From Balaenoptera acutorostrata (taxonomy: Eukaryota; Chordata; Mammalia; Artiodactyla; Balaenopteridae), in contig NC_080067.1 of NCBI RefSeq assembly GCF_949987535.1, positions 54,866,405 to 54,930,404 on the forward strand: a DNA stretch of 64,000 nt, given 5' to 3'. Shown here piece after piece: positions 11,191 to 22,171 of this stretch. Both the position numbers and the translations under genes were made by a program. The notes beneath the pieces were generated by a model. The model was not told the DNA's origin, did not search any database, and saw nothing but the letters and a program-made list of their open reading frames with translations. Positions within the stretch are counted from its first letter, which is position 1. The number at the start of each line of letters is the position of its first letter.

Positions 11191-13305
11191 TATGATGTAG
11201 CCATGTAATTATCCTTGACTTTAAGAAGAACGCTCAGTAACTTGCCATATTGGAATCACATGTATAAAGAGATAACCTCACAAAGCTCAACTGACAGGTT
11301 CTCCCCAGATCCCTAATGCACTGTGTTGGCACCATAATATTTATTTACAGCTGTAGTTTGGAATAGTCTTGGGGGCAGAAAAGAAGAACACAGGCTAGTC
11401 ATGAAGACAGTACTGAGATAGAGAAGTCTTTTTTCTATTTTGACATTAAGTTCTATGGTGGCATGTTTTAGTCGTCTATATTAGGAATTTATTTCTGGCA
11501 CGACAGTCTATACTCATTCAGGTATTGTCTTCCTCTATGTTCTGATGCTGGAATAGAAAGTGTGTCAAAAGTCTGTGTGACTAGGAAAGAACTTAAGATG
11601 AATCCCTTAAGATGATGAATAGTTTGTGCCTGCTTGGAGCTAGGATAACTAGTCTGCTCAAGGGGAGAATAAGAATAGTTAAAATGGTTTGTTTGACCTC
11701 TGTCAGAGGTAACAATGGTGTCTGATTTTTAAAAAAACATTTTGAAAGTTGATTCCTTTGGCATTTTGTGGATGAGTCATAGTCACCCCATGAATGTTTT
11801 CTGTGTTGAGAGTGACTAATGAATACAATTTCAAATGTCAGGGTCCACACATGAAGATTACTGACAAGGATAAACCAGATCTGGTGCTCTCAGAGCAAGG
11901 TCAGATCATGGCACCCTCTGGAGAGGAATAAACAGAATCAGCACAAAGTACAAGAGTTTTGCCCCTTACAGAAATAACCCAACCACTAGTATGGCTTATT
12001 CATGACTGGTGGTTAAACTGGGGCACCTACCAGAACTCCCTAAAGAAGACTAGCCTGTAACAAATATAAGATAGACTATGAGTTAGGAAGTTATAACGTG
12101 TATGAAATAATATCCTAACAGAAGATGGGAGATGCATGGAGACTAGATAAAGTCTCTACCTTCTGCTGAAATAATTTCCCAAAGTTTCTCTAACACTAGG
12201 GAAAGGGGAAACAAGACCCTTTATTTGAAGGGCCCAACATTCCAGTAACCTGAAAGGTGTTCTTGAGTGGAATTTGGAAGAATTCTGTAGTCCCTGTTGC
12301 AGCCTGGATGGCAAATTTCATGAGACTGCCTGTCCAACTCCATAGATCCTGATGTGCTCACAAGTCATCTCATTCGGTTTTTTTGCTATCCTAATACCAG
12401 GATGGGAATGACCTGGGGAACACTCACAAGCATCCTGCATTGCAAGTGACTATATTGGCATCTAGTTAACACATCAGCCTCTTGGGATTTGGAGATTATG
12501 GCTTGATTCTTCAGAGCTAGAAGACTTTTGATAGAACTGATAAAATTAAGTTTCTATATGTAATAAGGCTGGTCAGACTGTGAGACAATCATGACCCTAT
12601 GAAACCCTACCTGAGAAGCCAGTTCTTAGATTTCTTCCCTCATTCTCTTTCAACACAATTTTTACTGAAACACCACCTGTTTTTGTCTTTAAATGATTTC
12701 TCAGAATGAATTTATATAGAAAATATGAGTTTCATTGATTTTCTAAAAAAGAAAAACCCTATCATTGTAAGCCTTGTGTACATTAAATTAAATGTACCGT
12801 GCTGATCAATTCGGGCAAAACACCTTGCCCCTGAAGCAGAAATGGTTTGGGAGTTCTCTTTTTTTACTTTCTTACTCTTTTTTAACCAATCTTGCTTAAA
12901 TCTATCCATTTACCCAATTATCTGGTCTCTGGGATTATGAATCTAATAACCTGCCATTTACAATGAATTTGGGATGAACTTTGCTCCATTATCAAATGAT
13001 GGGAGCCATGGACCCTGCCCTCTTTTTTCTTGGGCACACTGTTTTCTGTGGTGATCTCTACCTTAATGGCATTAATCGTATATAGCCTCTAGACTAGAAA
13101 GTGTCCTCCCTCCATAACCAGCTTCTTAATATGATAGATGGATCAATACAATGTGGGCGATAATGAGTTGTGGGTATTCTAAACAAGGTCCTGGAATGAG
13201 CATCTGAGCACAGTGCAGTCAGTCATTTCCATCCATCCTTATGGGGGTGGTCAGCGAATGGGGGGTGTGGAGAGTGGGAAGATGCTCTGTTACCTACTGT
13301 TGGAA
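11191..13305. other. Unassigned DNA, possibly very old repeats
   Basis: Sequence near 11,880-12,420 has the uneven composition of a decayed LTR or DNA transposon, but I could not name it. No coding exon was seen. The small open frames are chance. Confidence 0.3.
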
Positions 13306-13309
13306 AGCA

Positions 13310-13480
13310 GCGGCTTGGTGTGGAGGGAAAAGCCTGGGACTGGGAGCCAGAGAATCTAGTCTGTTCACAGTGCTGCTTTTAGCTGTGCAACCTTGAGCAA
13401 GTGGCTTCACCTCTCTGGCTCTCAGAGAGAGAGTTTCATCTCTTGTAAATTGAGTGGATTGGTTTAGATGATCTCTATTG
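13310..13480 (+). mobile_element. MIR SINE
   Basis: 'cctgggactgggagccag', 'agctgtgcaaccttgagc', 'aagtggcttcacctctctg' and 'ttggtttagatgatctcta' match MIR order. Confidence 0.8.
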
Positions 13481-14129
13481 GATGTATGTGGGATGACAGG
13501 TGGCCAGAGAAAGGCAAGTGGGAAATAAGCAATCTCAGAACCTAAATACGCACAGACTAACTTGACTATGAGATGAAATTTAAGACCATAAGCCTGGATA
13601 AATTATTAGGAGTGTGCAGATGGGTGAAAAATTTAACCCTGCTACAAAGAGGGATGGTGCTCTGGAGCCTGAAATCCTATCTCTGACATGCTCTGTGTGC
13701 AGGCAACTTCATCTTTCTGAAGACTCCCTCATCTAGAAAATAGAGAGGCTGTGATCATTTATATGCAAGCATGAACAGCATATTATTTACAGAATCACCA
13801 GAGATTAAGATGCCTTCTGTTCAGGCTGTGCCTCTATAATCTCTGGCAGTTTGAAACGAAGAGGCGGGGAGGGTGTGTGAGGCGGGGGAAGAATGCCATG
13901 CCCATGTGTTGGGCATGCTGCTTGTCTGCGTTTCTGAAGAGAATATTCTCATGTAGAAGCAGCCCAGGATCTGATCTCTCACTTGGCTGTTATGAAGGAA
14001 CCATATCTTAATAGTGAGCTATGGAAAACTTGGAGCTTCATAAATACTTAATAATCACATTGTGTGTTACATTGGATTATGCTCCAATGATGAATAAAAT
14101 TCCTGAAGGCGGTACAGAGCAGGGCAAAA

Positions 14130-14340
14130 TGTTATGAACTAAGAGGATAGACTAGGCTCTAGTCTTTATTCTGTCTCCTGTCACTAATTTGCTGGCTGAC
14201 CTTGAGCAAGTCACTTAATGTCTCTGGGTTTTAATTACTTCAACTGTAAAACATGGGGAAAGGAGAAGGCTGGCTGGGATGATTTCTGAGGTTCCTTCCA
14301 GCTGTGAGATTAGATTTCGTGATTCTGATATCTGCCATGA
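14130..14340 (+). mobile_element. MIR-family SINE
   Basis: 'ctgaccttgagcaagtcac', 'ttaatgtctctgggtttta', 'actgtaaaacatggggaa', 'gatgatttctgaggttcc' and 'ttccagctgtgagatt' are the expected MIR-family landmarks. Confidence 0.8.
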
Positions 14341-14639
14341 ACCAGCCCTGAATTCAATGATATTCCCAAAATATTCATAAAAACCCTGTTCAAAGGATAA
14401 ACTCCAGGCTGAATAAATACATCCACTCAGCTGTATTAAAGTCTCTTCAGAGTCTTTCCAGTATGACCTTTCACCATTCTTGGCCAGGTCTCTACTTAAC
14501 CACATCAGTCTGCACATATATCATTTTCATTCATACTTCTAGAATTTGCTTACACTATTCCCATTTCTACAATAGCCTTTCCTCTCATTTATCAACATGA
14601 GAAAATATTATATATCATTCAAAGTATGGTTCAATTGTA

Positions 14640-14810
14640 ATTTCTGTATGGAAGTGAATCGTTCCCTTGTCTCTTTTTGGAGGCTCCTTCATAACATGTT
14701 ATAGCATATGTCACATTGCATAGATAATTAGTGGAGTTTACATGTCTGACTGCTGGAGTGTTGGTGACTTGAGGGCAGGGATTGTGCCAGTGCTTAGCTA
14801 GATCCATGCT
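14640..14810 (+). mobile_element. L2 LINE 3' fragment
   Basis: 'ttggaggctccttcataac', 'agcatatgtcacattgcat' and 'cttgagggcagggattgtg' follow the L2 3' UTR order. It is strongly diverged. Confidence 0.5.
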
Positions 14811-15194
14811 TCTCATAAAGTAAGAGCATAACCCAGTGTTTCTCCAGTGAACTGCAAAGGTGGTGTTTTTCAGAATTGTATTCGCTAATTTTGGGTCCTC
14901 AAATGCCAACCTTTAGTCTGGGCCTTGCAATATGGGCATATTACCCTACTGGGACTTCTTGCACCTGCAGAAGTTGGAAGGGGCTTCTTATATAAACTTC
15001 TGAGGGCCAGTTTGAAAACCACTGATCTCTGACCTTATATTTTACTTCTCGATAAAATTACTGGAATCCCAGTAATGCTTCTGAGCTGTTGTAGACTTCA
15101 CATGAGTATGGCTGAATTTCACCTGGGGAAGGATACCAAAGGTAAATTCTCTCTGCATCAATTGGGGAACTAGGAAGCATGAACAGCATCTCAC

Positions 15195-15730
15195 CTTGAG
15201 CACTATTTCTCAGTGGAAGAGGAGTGCTATGGGCATTTCAGGTAGGATTCTTTTTTATTGTGCGGGGTTGTCCTGTCTAGTGCAGGATATTCAGCATTCC
15301 TGATCCCAGCGCACCAAAGCCAGTAGTAACACCCACCCCCAGTGTATGTAACAATAAAAAAAAATACCCTTGGGCTTCCCTGGTGGCGCAGTGGTTGAGA
15401 GTCTGCCTGCCAATGCAGGGGACACGGGTTCGAGCCCTGGTCTGGGAAGATCCCACATGCCGCGGAGCAACTAGGCCCGTGAGCCACAACTACTGAGCCT
15501 GCGCGTCTGGAGCCTGTGCTCCGCAACAAGAGAGGCCACAATAGTGAGAGGCCCGCGCACCGCGATGAAGAGTGGCCCCCACTTGCCGCAACTAGAGAAA
15601 GCCCTAGCACAGAAAGGAAGACCCAACATAGCAATCAATCAATCAATAAATAAATCTTTAAAACAAACAAACAAACAAACAAAAATACCCTTTAGTGAGA
15701 TAGCACCTGAGTTTGAGAACCATTGATTTT
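15195..15730 (-). mobile_element. MER20 DNA transposon split by a CHR SINE
   Basis: The left part reads as reverse MER20: 'ggggttgtcctgtctagtg', 'caggatattcagcattcct' and 'gccagtagtaacacccacc'. It is cut at 15371 by a SINE and resumes at about 15,681, ending 'gagtttgagaaccattg' near 15,708-15,724, the hAT-type terminus. It is a non-autonomous hAT-Charlie relic with no coding capacity. Confidence 0.8.
15360..15692 (+). mobile_element. CHR SINE (long form) with TSD, nested in MER20
   Basis: The head starts at 15372 with 'gggcttccctggtggcgcag' and the B box is at 15427-15437 (ggttcgagccc). The tail is (TCAA)n, (TAAA)n and (CAAA)n. The duplication 'aaaaataccctt' lies at 15360-15371 and 15681-15692. 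This copy retains the full 'gagagg' direct repeat pair (15530-15535 and 15546-15551) that is collapsed in the copy at 1141. Confidence 0.94.
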
Positions 15731-16625
15731 AGAAGAAACCAGGAGGCCTCCCATATTGTAAATGCCATTTTCTAGACATGCAAGCTTAGATCTAAGATCT
15801 TCTTAACCCTAAAGACTTTGATTTAGCCGTCAACTCTAGTTCAGGACTGGATATCAGCAACTTGAGAGTTATTTTTGACTGAGAAGAACTGAAAGGATGA
15901 AAAATCTGTTCCTTTCTTTCGTAAAGACTTTATGGTTTATAAGGAGTTTTACAAAGTGCTATCTCATTGGCCCTTCTTGTAATATGAGGAGCAGATTTAG
16001 TGCACGTTAAAATCCACAGTGAGATAGATAGATACTGTGATATATTCTGTTTGACTAATTTGGTAAGGTAGGGTTAATGAGAAGACAATGAATTTCACAC
16101 ATGATTTTGAAAATGTTAGTCTTACTTTTGACCGAAGCCCACCACCAGGAAATGGCACTCTGGAAACTCTCCATCTCTGCCTTAAAATCTGTCTAGATTG
16201 TCACTCTGAGTAAAAAACCTGGAGGCAAATCCAGAAAACTCTAGTGAACAGAGAAGATGTGGTAGGCTGACATTTGTAGCCATAGAAGGTGCTGAATCCT
16301 ACACCAACATTCATTCATTTCTGGCAACGCAGGCAATTCATACATTCTGGGGAAAGCAGCATCGTGCAAAGCCCAACATTCAGTACTGAACCACTGAAAC
16401 AACTGACTAACTTGAAAAAGGACAAGAGCCATCTTGCAGAAAGACAGTGCAGATCCCTATATAGTTTAATCAGAACCAGAGACCTGAAGTTCTATTTACC
16501 CTCTTGATTGCTCTTCTAGCCAGAAAATGTAGGTAAAGTAAAAATTCCCCAGAGAAGGGGCTTGTGTGTTAAGTGGCCTAAAAATGATGCACATCAGTTA
16601 TCTGAGAGACCGATTATTTGGTTTT
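15731..16625. other. Unassigned DNA
   Basis: No clear repeat or exon is visible. A possible short reverse MIR remnant lies near 15,940-15,990 ('acaaagtgctatctcattg'). Confidence 0.35.
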
Positions 16626-16629
16626 CAAA

Positions 16630-16830
16630 GACGCAGTGTCGCATGGTGCTTAAAAGCACAAACTTGTTAGCTGGATGAATTTGGGCAGGTTATTTAACTA
16701 CTTGGGGATCCAGTTTTCTCATCTGTAAAAAGGGGATAATAACATTACCAACATTTAGGGTCAGCGTAAGCGCAAATAAGTATTAGCTATCATGATCATC
16801 ATCATTGTTATTATTGTCGTTACTTTGTGA
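16630..16830 (+). mobile_element. MIR SINE
   Basis: 'gcatggtgcttaaaagcac', 'tttgggcaggttatttaac', 'tctcatctgtaaaaagggg' and a terminal (TTATTA)-like stretch define the MIR. Confidence 0.88.
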
Positions 16831-16954
16831 AGTACCAGCGTGAAATGTCAGAGCTTCCAATAAATAATGATGTAAAAATAAGAATCTTCATTTATTTTTT
16901 ATTATTTGGGCTGAATGAGGTAGTATATTCAAGTCTTTGGCCTCATTTCATAGA

Positions 16955-17070
16955 ACCGTAGAATGTTATAGCTTGAAGGACCTGAAACACTATTTAATTC
17001 AAATTTCTTGGTTTAGAGATGAAGATGATGAAGGTAAGAGGAGTTAAATCCTTGCTCAAATTCTTGCAAC
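16955..17070 (-). mobile_element. MIR-family fragment
   Basis: 'agaatgttatagcttgaag', 'gacctgaaacactatttaa' and 'tttagagatgaagatga' match the common MIR-family arrangement in reverse. It is diverged. Confidence 0.55.
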
Positions 17071-17284
17071 AAAGATTCTGAAGTTTTGAATGCTTTTCTT
17101 CTGGTTCATAGTTCTACCCATGAAATTTCTACCTGTTGATTTTCCTTGACTAGTAGTTCACCTGAGGGTGCAAGGAAAATAATCTGAAATCCAAATACCT
17201 TCACTTTCCTACTCTTAGCAGCTCTGGTAAAAGTTTGGTGGCTAAGCTCATTGATAAAAAAAAATTTTTTTCATGACTCATGAA

Positions 17285-17460
17285 AAGATGCATGATGTTA
17301 AAAGATGCAAAGAGCAGTGGATTGAGAGAGAAGGCTCAAGTCTTGATTCTGCCTCTGCTATTAACTTGGGTGACCATTCTCAGCCTCGATTTCTCTGTTT
17401 GCAAAATAAGACAGTTGGGCTGTGTGATTGTTACAAAATATTGGCACAATAATATATTGT
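17285..17460 (+). mobile_element. MIR SINE
   Basis: 'aagagcagtggattgagag', 'cttgattctgcctctgct', 'ttaacttgggtgaccattc' and 'cctcgatttctctgtttgc' follow MIR order. Confidence 0.75.
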
Positions 17461-17499
17461 ATAAATATTTTCTCTAATGAACGATCAAGTCTTTACAAT

Positions 17500-18060
17500 T
17501 ATGAGAAACATTTTGTCATCAGAATGTTCAAACACCTGGATGCAATTGTTTTTTAATTTGCTAATTATTTGAAAAACAAACAAAGGGAAAAAAACAATTT
17601 AAAAAATAAACAGGCCATGGAAACCAGCTTGCTCATTTGTAGGACAGTTTATTGGGTTGGAATATTTTGCCTTTGGCAAATGAGTATCAGTTAATTCCAG
17701 GCATTTGCTTATTGACTTGCTAGAATAGAATGATCTATTTTTCTTTCACTTTTGTCAGTAATCACCAGTTAAAACTTTTAAAGGGAGGCCCAATTATTCC
17801 TGGAAAAGGATAATATTCTATGACCTGCCAGACTGTGATGTCATCAGCTCTCCTCTGATCAATATATGTGTTTTCATTTTAAGCTAAGCTCCCTCTGAAT
17901 TTAGTAATAAGAGTAATTGCCTGCAACAATCTTGAAGGCCAATCAAATACTTTCTCAAGGAAATAAATATCTCTTTAAGGTAAAAGTGAAAAATAGCATA
18001 CAATTCCATTTAAGCATTAAGTTTCTGAAATTGCCTCATCATAGTGAAATGCAAGGCCTT
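17500..18060. promoter_or_regulatory. Candidate conserved non-coding element
   Basis: This repeat-free, AT-rich block contains homeodomain-type and HMG-type words: 'tttgctaattatttg' near 17,560, 'acaaacaaaggg' near 17,577, 'aggccaatcaaatac' near 17,937 and 'ctctgatcaatat' near 17,855. Low repeat content with dense motif cores suggests conserved regulatory DNA. This is inference from composition only. Confidence 0.3.
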
Positions 18061-18289
18061 TGGGCTGATGTGTCCCTTGTTCCCTGGAAGAGGACAGCAA
18101 GGCACAGTTCTCAGTAGCAGTCTGTCTTGGCCATCACTACCTGTGCCCCTAGAGGGCCTAGGAGGGTGGTTGTCAGGGTAAGATTTGATGTTCTGTGTTT
18201 GTCTCCTGTTTTATTTGCTGAAGGAAAATGCCGCAGGGAATACTCATTTCTTGGCTAGATGAGGGTATGGCATGAACAGACCTGGAACA

Positions 18290-18400
18290 ATGGTCTGAAT
18301 TCAACAAATATTTACTGAGCACCCATGTGCCAGGCTATAGGAGTTGCAACACCTGTGACCACAGCATTTCTGTGCTAATACAGGACACTCCTCAATTACT
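18290..18400 (-). mobile_element. L2 LINE 3' end fragment (reverse)
   Basis: 'ttcaacaaatatttactga' and 'gcacccatgtgccaggc' are the reverse complement of the L2 3' terminus, which in forward form reads as tggcac...gtgctcaataaatatttgttgaa. Confidence 0.7.
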
Positions 18401-19240
18401 TTATTGATTAAGTGAATGATTGTATACTACCAGCGTGAGTTTCAAAGCTACATTGTCAGTTCTATTTACTTCTTGGGATGTAAAATCAGTTAAATCCCTC
18501 AAGCTAAAAACAGTGAAAATTAAACTCTTTTCAGTTCCGAGGTAAAATATTTTCTCCCTTGCAAAATCCAAGCCCTTTCAAGAGATACACAGTTCCCATG
18601 AAATGAATAAGCCATGGTTCCTCCCAAAATGATATTTATAATTAAAGCCAGCATGATCTGCTAGAGACCAGAGTTGACAATCTCCCTAAGTTCCCCTTTA
18701 GTGATAAAATTACATATGCAACAACTGGCTGAGAGTGGCATGCTTGACCAGCATCAGGCTAAGAGTATATCTCAGCTATTTCTCTGGCAGAGTATCTTAC
18801 AAGTTACCATTCCTTTGTTAAGACTTTGTTAAGATCTGTTTATCTATCTATCTTAAGACAAATATATACATATATCATATATAAGATATATATATATATC
18901 AAGTTTATATAAACTTGAATTTTGAATAAGAACCGCTAGGTTATTTCTAAGTTGGAATTCAGGAAACCAGTAAGACAGTAAAATGGAACGTTTTACTTTA
19001 CTTTATGGTAAAATGGAATCTATGTGAAGCAAACTCCAGAGGTCACCAGCTCCTTCAGTGAGACGTGTCCTCCTTGCTAGCCTTATTGTCTTGAGCATCT
19101 TTGGGCTTTGGGGGATGTCCTAGGCACAAGTAGCTTTTTCCCCTCTCATGGCAAATGTTTCAAAACAGAGTCCCAAATCTTTATTCCCAGTTTGACGTTC
19201 TCAGTTGCTGTGAGGATGATTTTAGCACTTTCCAAAGCAA
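18401..19240. other. Unassigned DNA with AT-rich palindrome
   Basis: The interval contains a TATC/ATAT microsatellite patch (18,839-18,900) and a 20-base perfect palindrome at 18899-18918. Nothing else was recognised. Confidence 0.4.
18899..18918. repeat. Perfect 20-bp palindrome
   Basis: The sequence 'tcaagtttatataaacttga' equals its own reverse complement and abuts an (AT)n tract. Such AT palindromes can extrude cruciforms. Confidence 0.92.
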
Positions 19241-19244
19241 CATT

Positions 19245-19440
19245 GTCCAATAGAACTCTCTGCAGTTTTCTGTATCTGCACTGTCCAATAAGGCAGTCAT
19301 TAGCCACATACGGTTTTACTGAGCACTTGAAATATGGCTATTGTAATTAAGGAACTGAATTTTTAATGTGTAAATTTTAACTAACTAAAATGTAAACAAC
19401 TTCATGTGGCTAACGACTACCATATTGGATAGAGTGGTTC
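19245..19440. mobile_element. Palindromic non-autonomous DNA transposon relic
   Basis: 'cactgtccaataaggcagtc' with 'attagccacata' at 19279-19310 pairs imperfectly, as an inverted repeat, with 'catgtggctaacgactacca' and 'tattggatagagtgg' at 19403-19437. An additional 'attgtccaatagaac' lies at the left edge. The layout matches common mammalian hAT-type MITE relics. The family name is not certain. Confidence 0.65.
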
Positions 19441-20415
19441 TAGACAGTGTAAGATTATGGTTCATGGGGCCGAGCAACCCAGCAACAGCACCCTTGCAGG
19501 ATCGCCCAGTGAGGGTATAATAGAAGTTATGCATTTAATTATGAGTTATGCCTTAATTGCTTCTATAGGGGGTTTGAAGCAGAATGTCAGTAATAGGAAG
19601 ACATAAAGGGATCTCTAAGTAAAGGATAACAAATGGGAGGAATATGTTGTGATAAATATCAAGAGATAAAAGAGCAGAACAGTGCCATTTGAATTGAATT
19701 TGAATTTCAATTTCTAAATTCTACATATTGGAGCAGGCTAGAACTATCCAATTCAATATAAAAATTACATTTTGCCAGTGTGATTACTACGGCTATGAAA
19801 ATCCAATTAATGAAGGTGAGATTTTACTGTGGGCTGAAAGAGAAGCAAGCAAAAATGAATATAGTATCAGGTCCAGTGTATGTTAGAGTAGACTAGAACT
19901 CTAGGACCATCTCTAATGAAATTATCTACTTGACTGAATTGTGAAAATTCAATGAAATGATTTATGGAAGGACTTAGCATAGTGGCTAGCATTTGATAGA
20001 TATCAGCACTTATGATGATCAGTTATTTCTGCCTAGATCTTTTTGAGGCCTCTTCCAAGTACCTTTGAGAACATAGGAAGATGCTAAGGGTAACTGATTT
20101 AGGCAAAATTATTTGTTGAGAGTAGATCATAGAAGAGGGAATATAGGCAACATAAAGGCAAGCAAAGAAATGCCACACCATCTTCCCCATTTGCAATTTG
20201 TTGCTATAGGGAGAACAGTTACTGAGGAAGGTGGGTCAGGTATCTCAGTTATGTTGGGTCAGACAACACTGGAATAGTGAGACCAAAGGGGAAAGAATAG
20301 GAAGAAAAAGTAGGAATGAGGACTGCTTGTATTTTAAGTGTTTATAATTACTGAGTATAGTTCACTCATGCTGATGTTCTTGTCAAAGATAAAGAAGGCA
20401 TGGAAGAATATTTGA
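19441..20415. other. Unassigned DNA
   Basis: No repeat or exon was recognised. A short near-palindrome ('gaatttgaatttcaattt') occurs near 19,696. Confidence 0.35.
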
Positions 20416-20419
20416 GGCA

Positions 20420-20600
20420 CCATGGGGGTAGTGGAAAGGGCACTGGCCTTGGAGTCAGGTCAACTGGATTCCAATCCTAACCTTTCAGTTTTCTGACTTA
20501 GACTAATAACCATCTTGTGGTTCCCAAATACTCCTTTTTGTAAAACAATGATGCTTAATGATTTTGAAGATTATTCCAGCCCTCTAACTCAAGGGTGTAA
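20420..20600 (+). mobile_element. MIR SINE
   Basis: 'gtagtggaaagggcactgg', 'ccttggagtcaggtcaact' and 'ggattccaatcctaacc' mark the MIR 5' half. The 3' half is diverged. Confidence 0.75.
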
Positions 20601-20929
20601 TTCTAAATATGAAAGCACAAGTGGGCTCTAATCCTCCAGATTCCCCGAAGCCCTGCTGTTCTTTCAGGAAAACCTGCTGTTTTAGTCCTCTAATGTGTTT
20701 CTGTTATCCTGAAGCTCAAGTTGTGTGAACAGTGGTGTCTCAAGCAGCATGCACAAAAGCAGTTGGTATGGTGGGAGTGAGTGACAGTGGGTGGGTGAAC
20801 AGATTAAAGAGGAAAGGGTTGGAAGAGAGAGTAGTGTGTGTGAAAAAAAAAAAAAAGCAGGGCCTCTACTTTTGACAGACTCTTGCTATATTCTCCAGTA
20901 ACAGCTATCCAAAGCCAAATGCCAAAATG

Positions 20930-21115
20930 AAGGCCTGAAAATAGCTTGCACTTCAGAGTTAAGCAGACTTGAATTTGAATCCAAGCTCTGGATTTGACAT
21001 ACGTAACTTCAGTTTTCTTAACTTTGTGAAACTTATGGTTAGCAGCTATTGTAAAGCTTAAATGAGATAATATGATTCAGCAGATAGTAGGTTTTTAGTA
21101 AATATTCTCTTATCG
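20930..21115 (+). mobile_element. MIR SINE
   Basis: 'agcagacttgaatttgaat', 'ccaagctctggatttgac' and 'gcttaaatgagataatatg' follow MIR order, ending 'tagtaggtttttagtaaat'. Confidence 0.8.
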
Positions 21116-21400
21116 TGGCCTCCCTAAATTGGCTTAGTTCCTTCCTCATCTAGCCCAGAATGTAAAAGACTCATCAAAGAAACACACCGGGCTGCTTAGA
21201 GACCTATATCTAGAGGATGTAAATAACGTGTGGTGGGGAGAGAAGGGTGCTGACGAGAGAAAAAACTTTGGCCAGGAATAGAAAGCCCGGTCTCTCCATT
21301 GATGAAGCCTTTTCCTTTGTGCTATCTCACAGTTCTCTGGTTCTTGAAAGCCACGGAAGTGTTTACCAGAACAGCAACCCTAACTGTGTTTCCAACGCTT
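21116..21400. other. Unassigned flank of the CpG island
   Basis: Composition shifts from AT-rich to balanced. No exon is recognised, although open frames of 82-114 codons run through here into the island. Confidence 0.35.
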
Positions 21401-22141
21401 TACCAACAGGAAGATTCACAGCGCAGGCAGAGAAAACAGAGCGAGGCGCCACATTCTTTCCCATTCGAAGACCACAAAGCTGGATCCTGGAGTGACACCC
21501 GCTCCTTGCTCCTCTACCCAGGAGTGGGGAAAATCTCCTTCCAAGCGGGGTCCGGGGGAAGGCAGAGAACCAGGGAATGCATAGCACCTTTACCCATCTC
21601 TCTAGGTCGCTTGCTCCACCTGACCCCCTTTACGTGGTTCTAACGCAGTTTCTGCTTTGGAGAAATGTTGGCAAGCGGTGAGCCGCCAGTCCCCTGGCAC
21701 GATTATCTCCCTGCCTCGGAGAACTTTCAGCACCGCGGACAGCGCCCCTCCCCGCCATCCTCTCTGTGGTCCAGGCTCCTGACTGGTGCTATCCTGCCGC
21801 TTGGCGTTCTCCCGGACCCCTTCCTGGAGGGGACTCTGGTCGGGGTGGGTGGGCCGGGGGAGAGGAGGTGGGTTATCATTCTGTGTTTCTTGGTCAACTC
21901 TGGCCAGTGACCGGCCCCGCCACTTCGGTGAGAATCCCTCCCAAGAGCCGGTTCCTTTGCGCCTCTCAGTTCAAGACCTCAGTGAACCGAGTCTGGCACA
22001 GGTGGTGGGGTGGGGAGCGCCAGGAGCCGGCGAGAGCTCTACTGTTCCAGCATTCCCGCATCTTTCCTCCGCCTTCACTTCGCTTCTAGTCATTTGGCGA
22101 CTTCTATCTTACTGTTCAATCACAAAGCAAAATACCTGTGT

Positions 22142-22171
22142 GTGGGGGGTTGGGCGGGGGAGGGAGGGGGT
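22142..22171 (+). other. G-quadruplex-capable tract in the CpG island
   Basis: The G runs 'ggggggttgggcgggggagg' followed by 'gaggggg' give at least four runs of three or more G separated by short loops. The tract overlaps the Sp1-type GC box. Confidence 0.7.

Noticed and set aside
15227..15634. 135-codon minus-strand frame, and similar frames at 992-1398 and 9335-9776
   Set aside because: These are CHR SINE sequence read in frame; the repeated protein words (for example SSSRCAGLS) come from the SINE, not a gene family.
21247..21643. Overlapping 82- and 114-codon frames left of the CpG island core
   Set aside because: No domain, and two registers are open at once, as expected by chance with rising GC.
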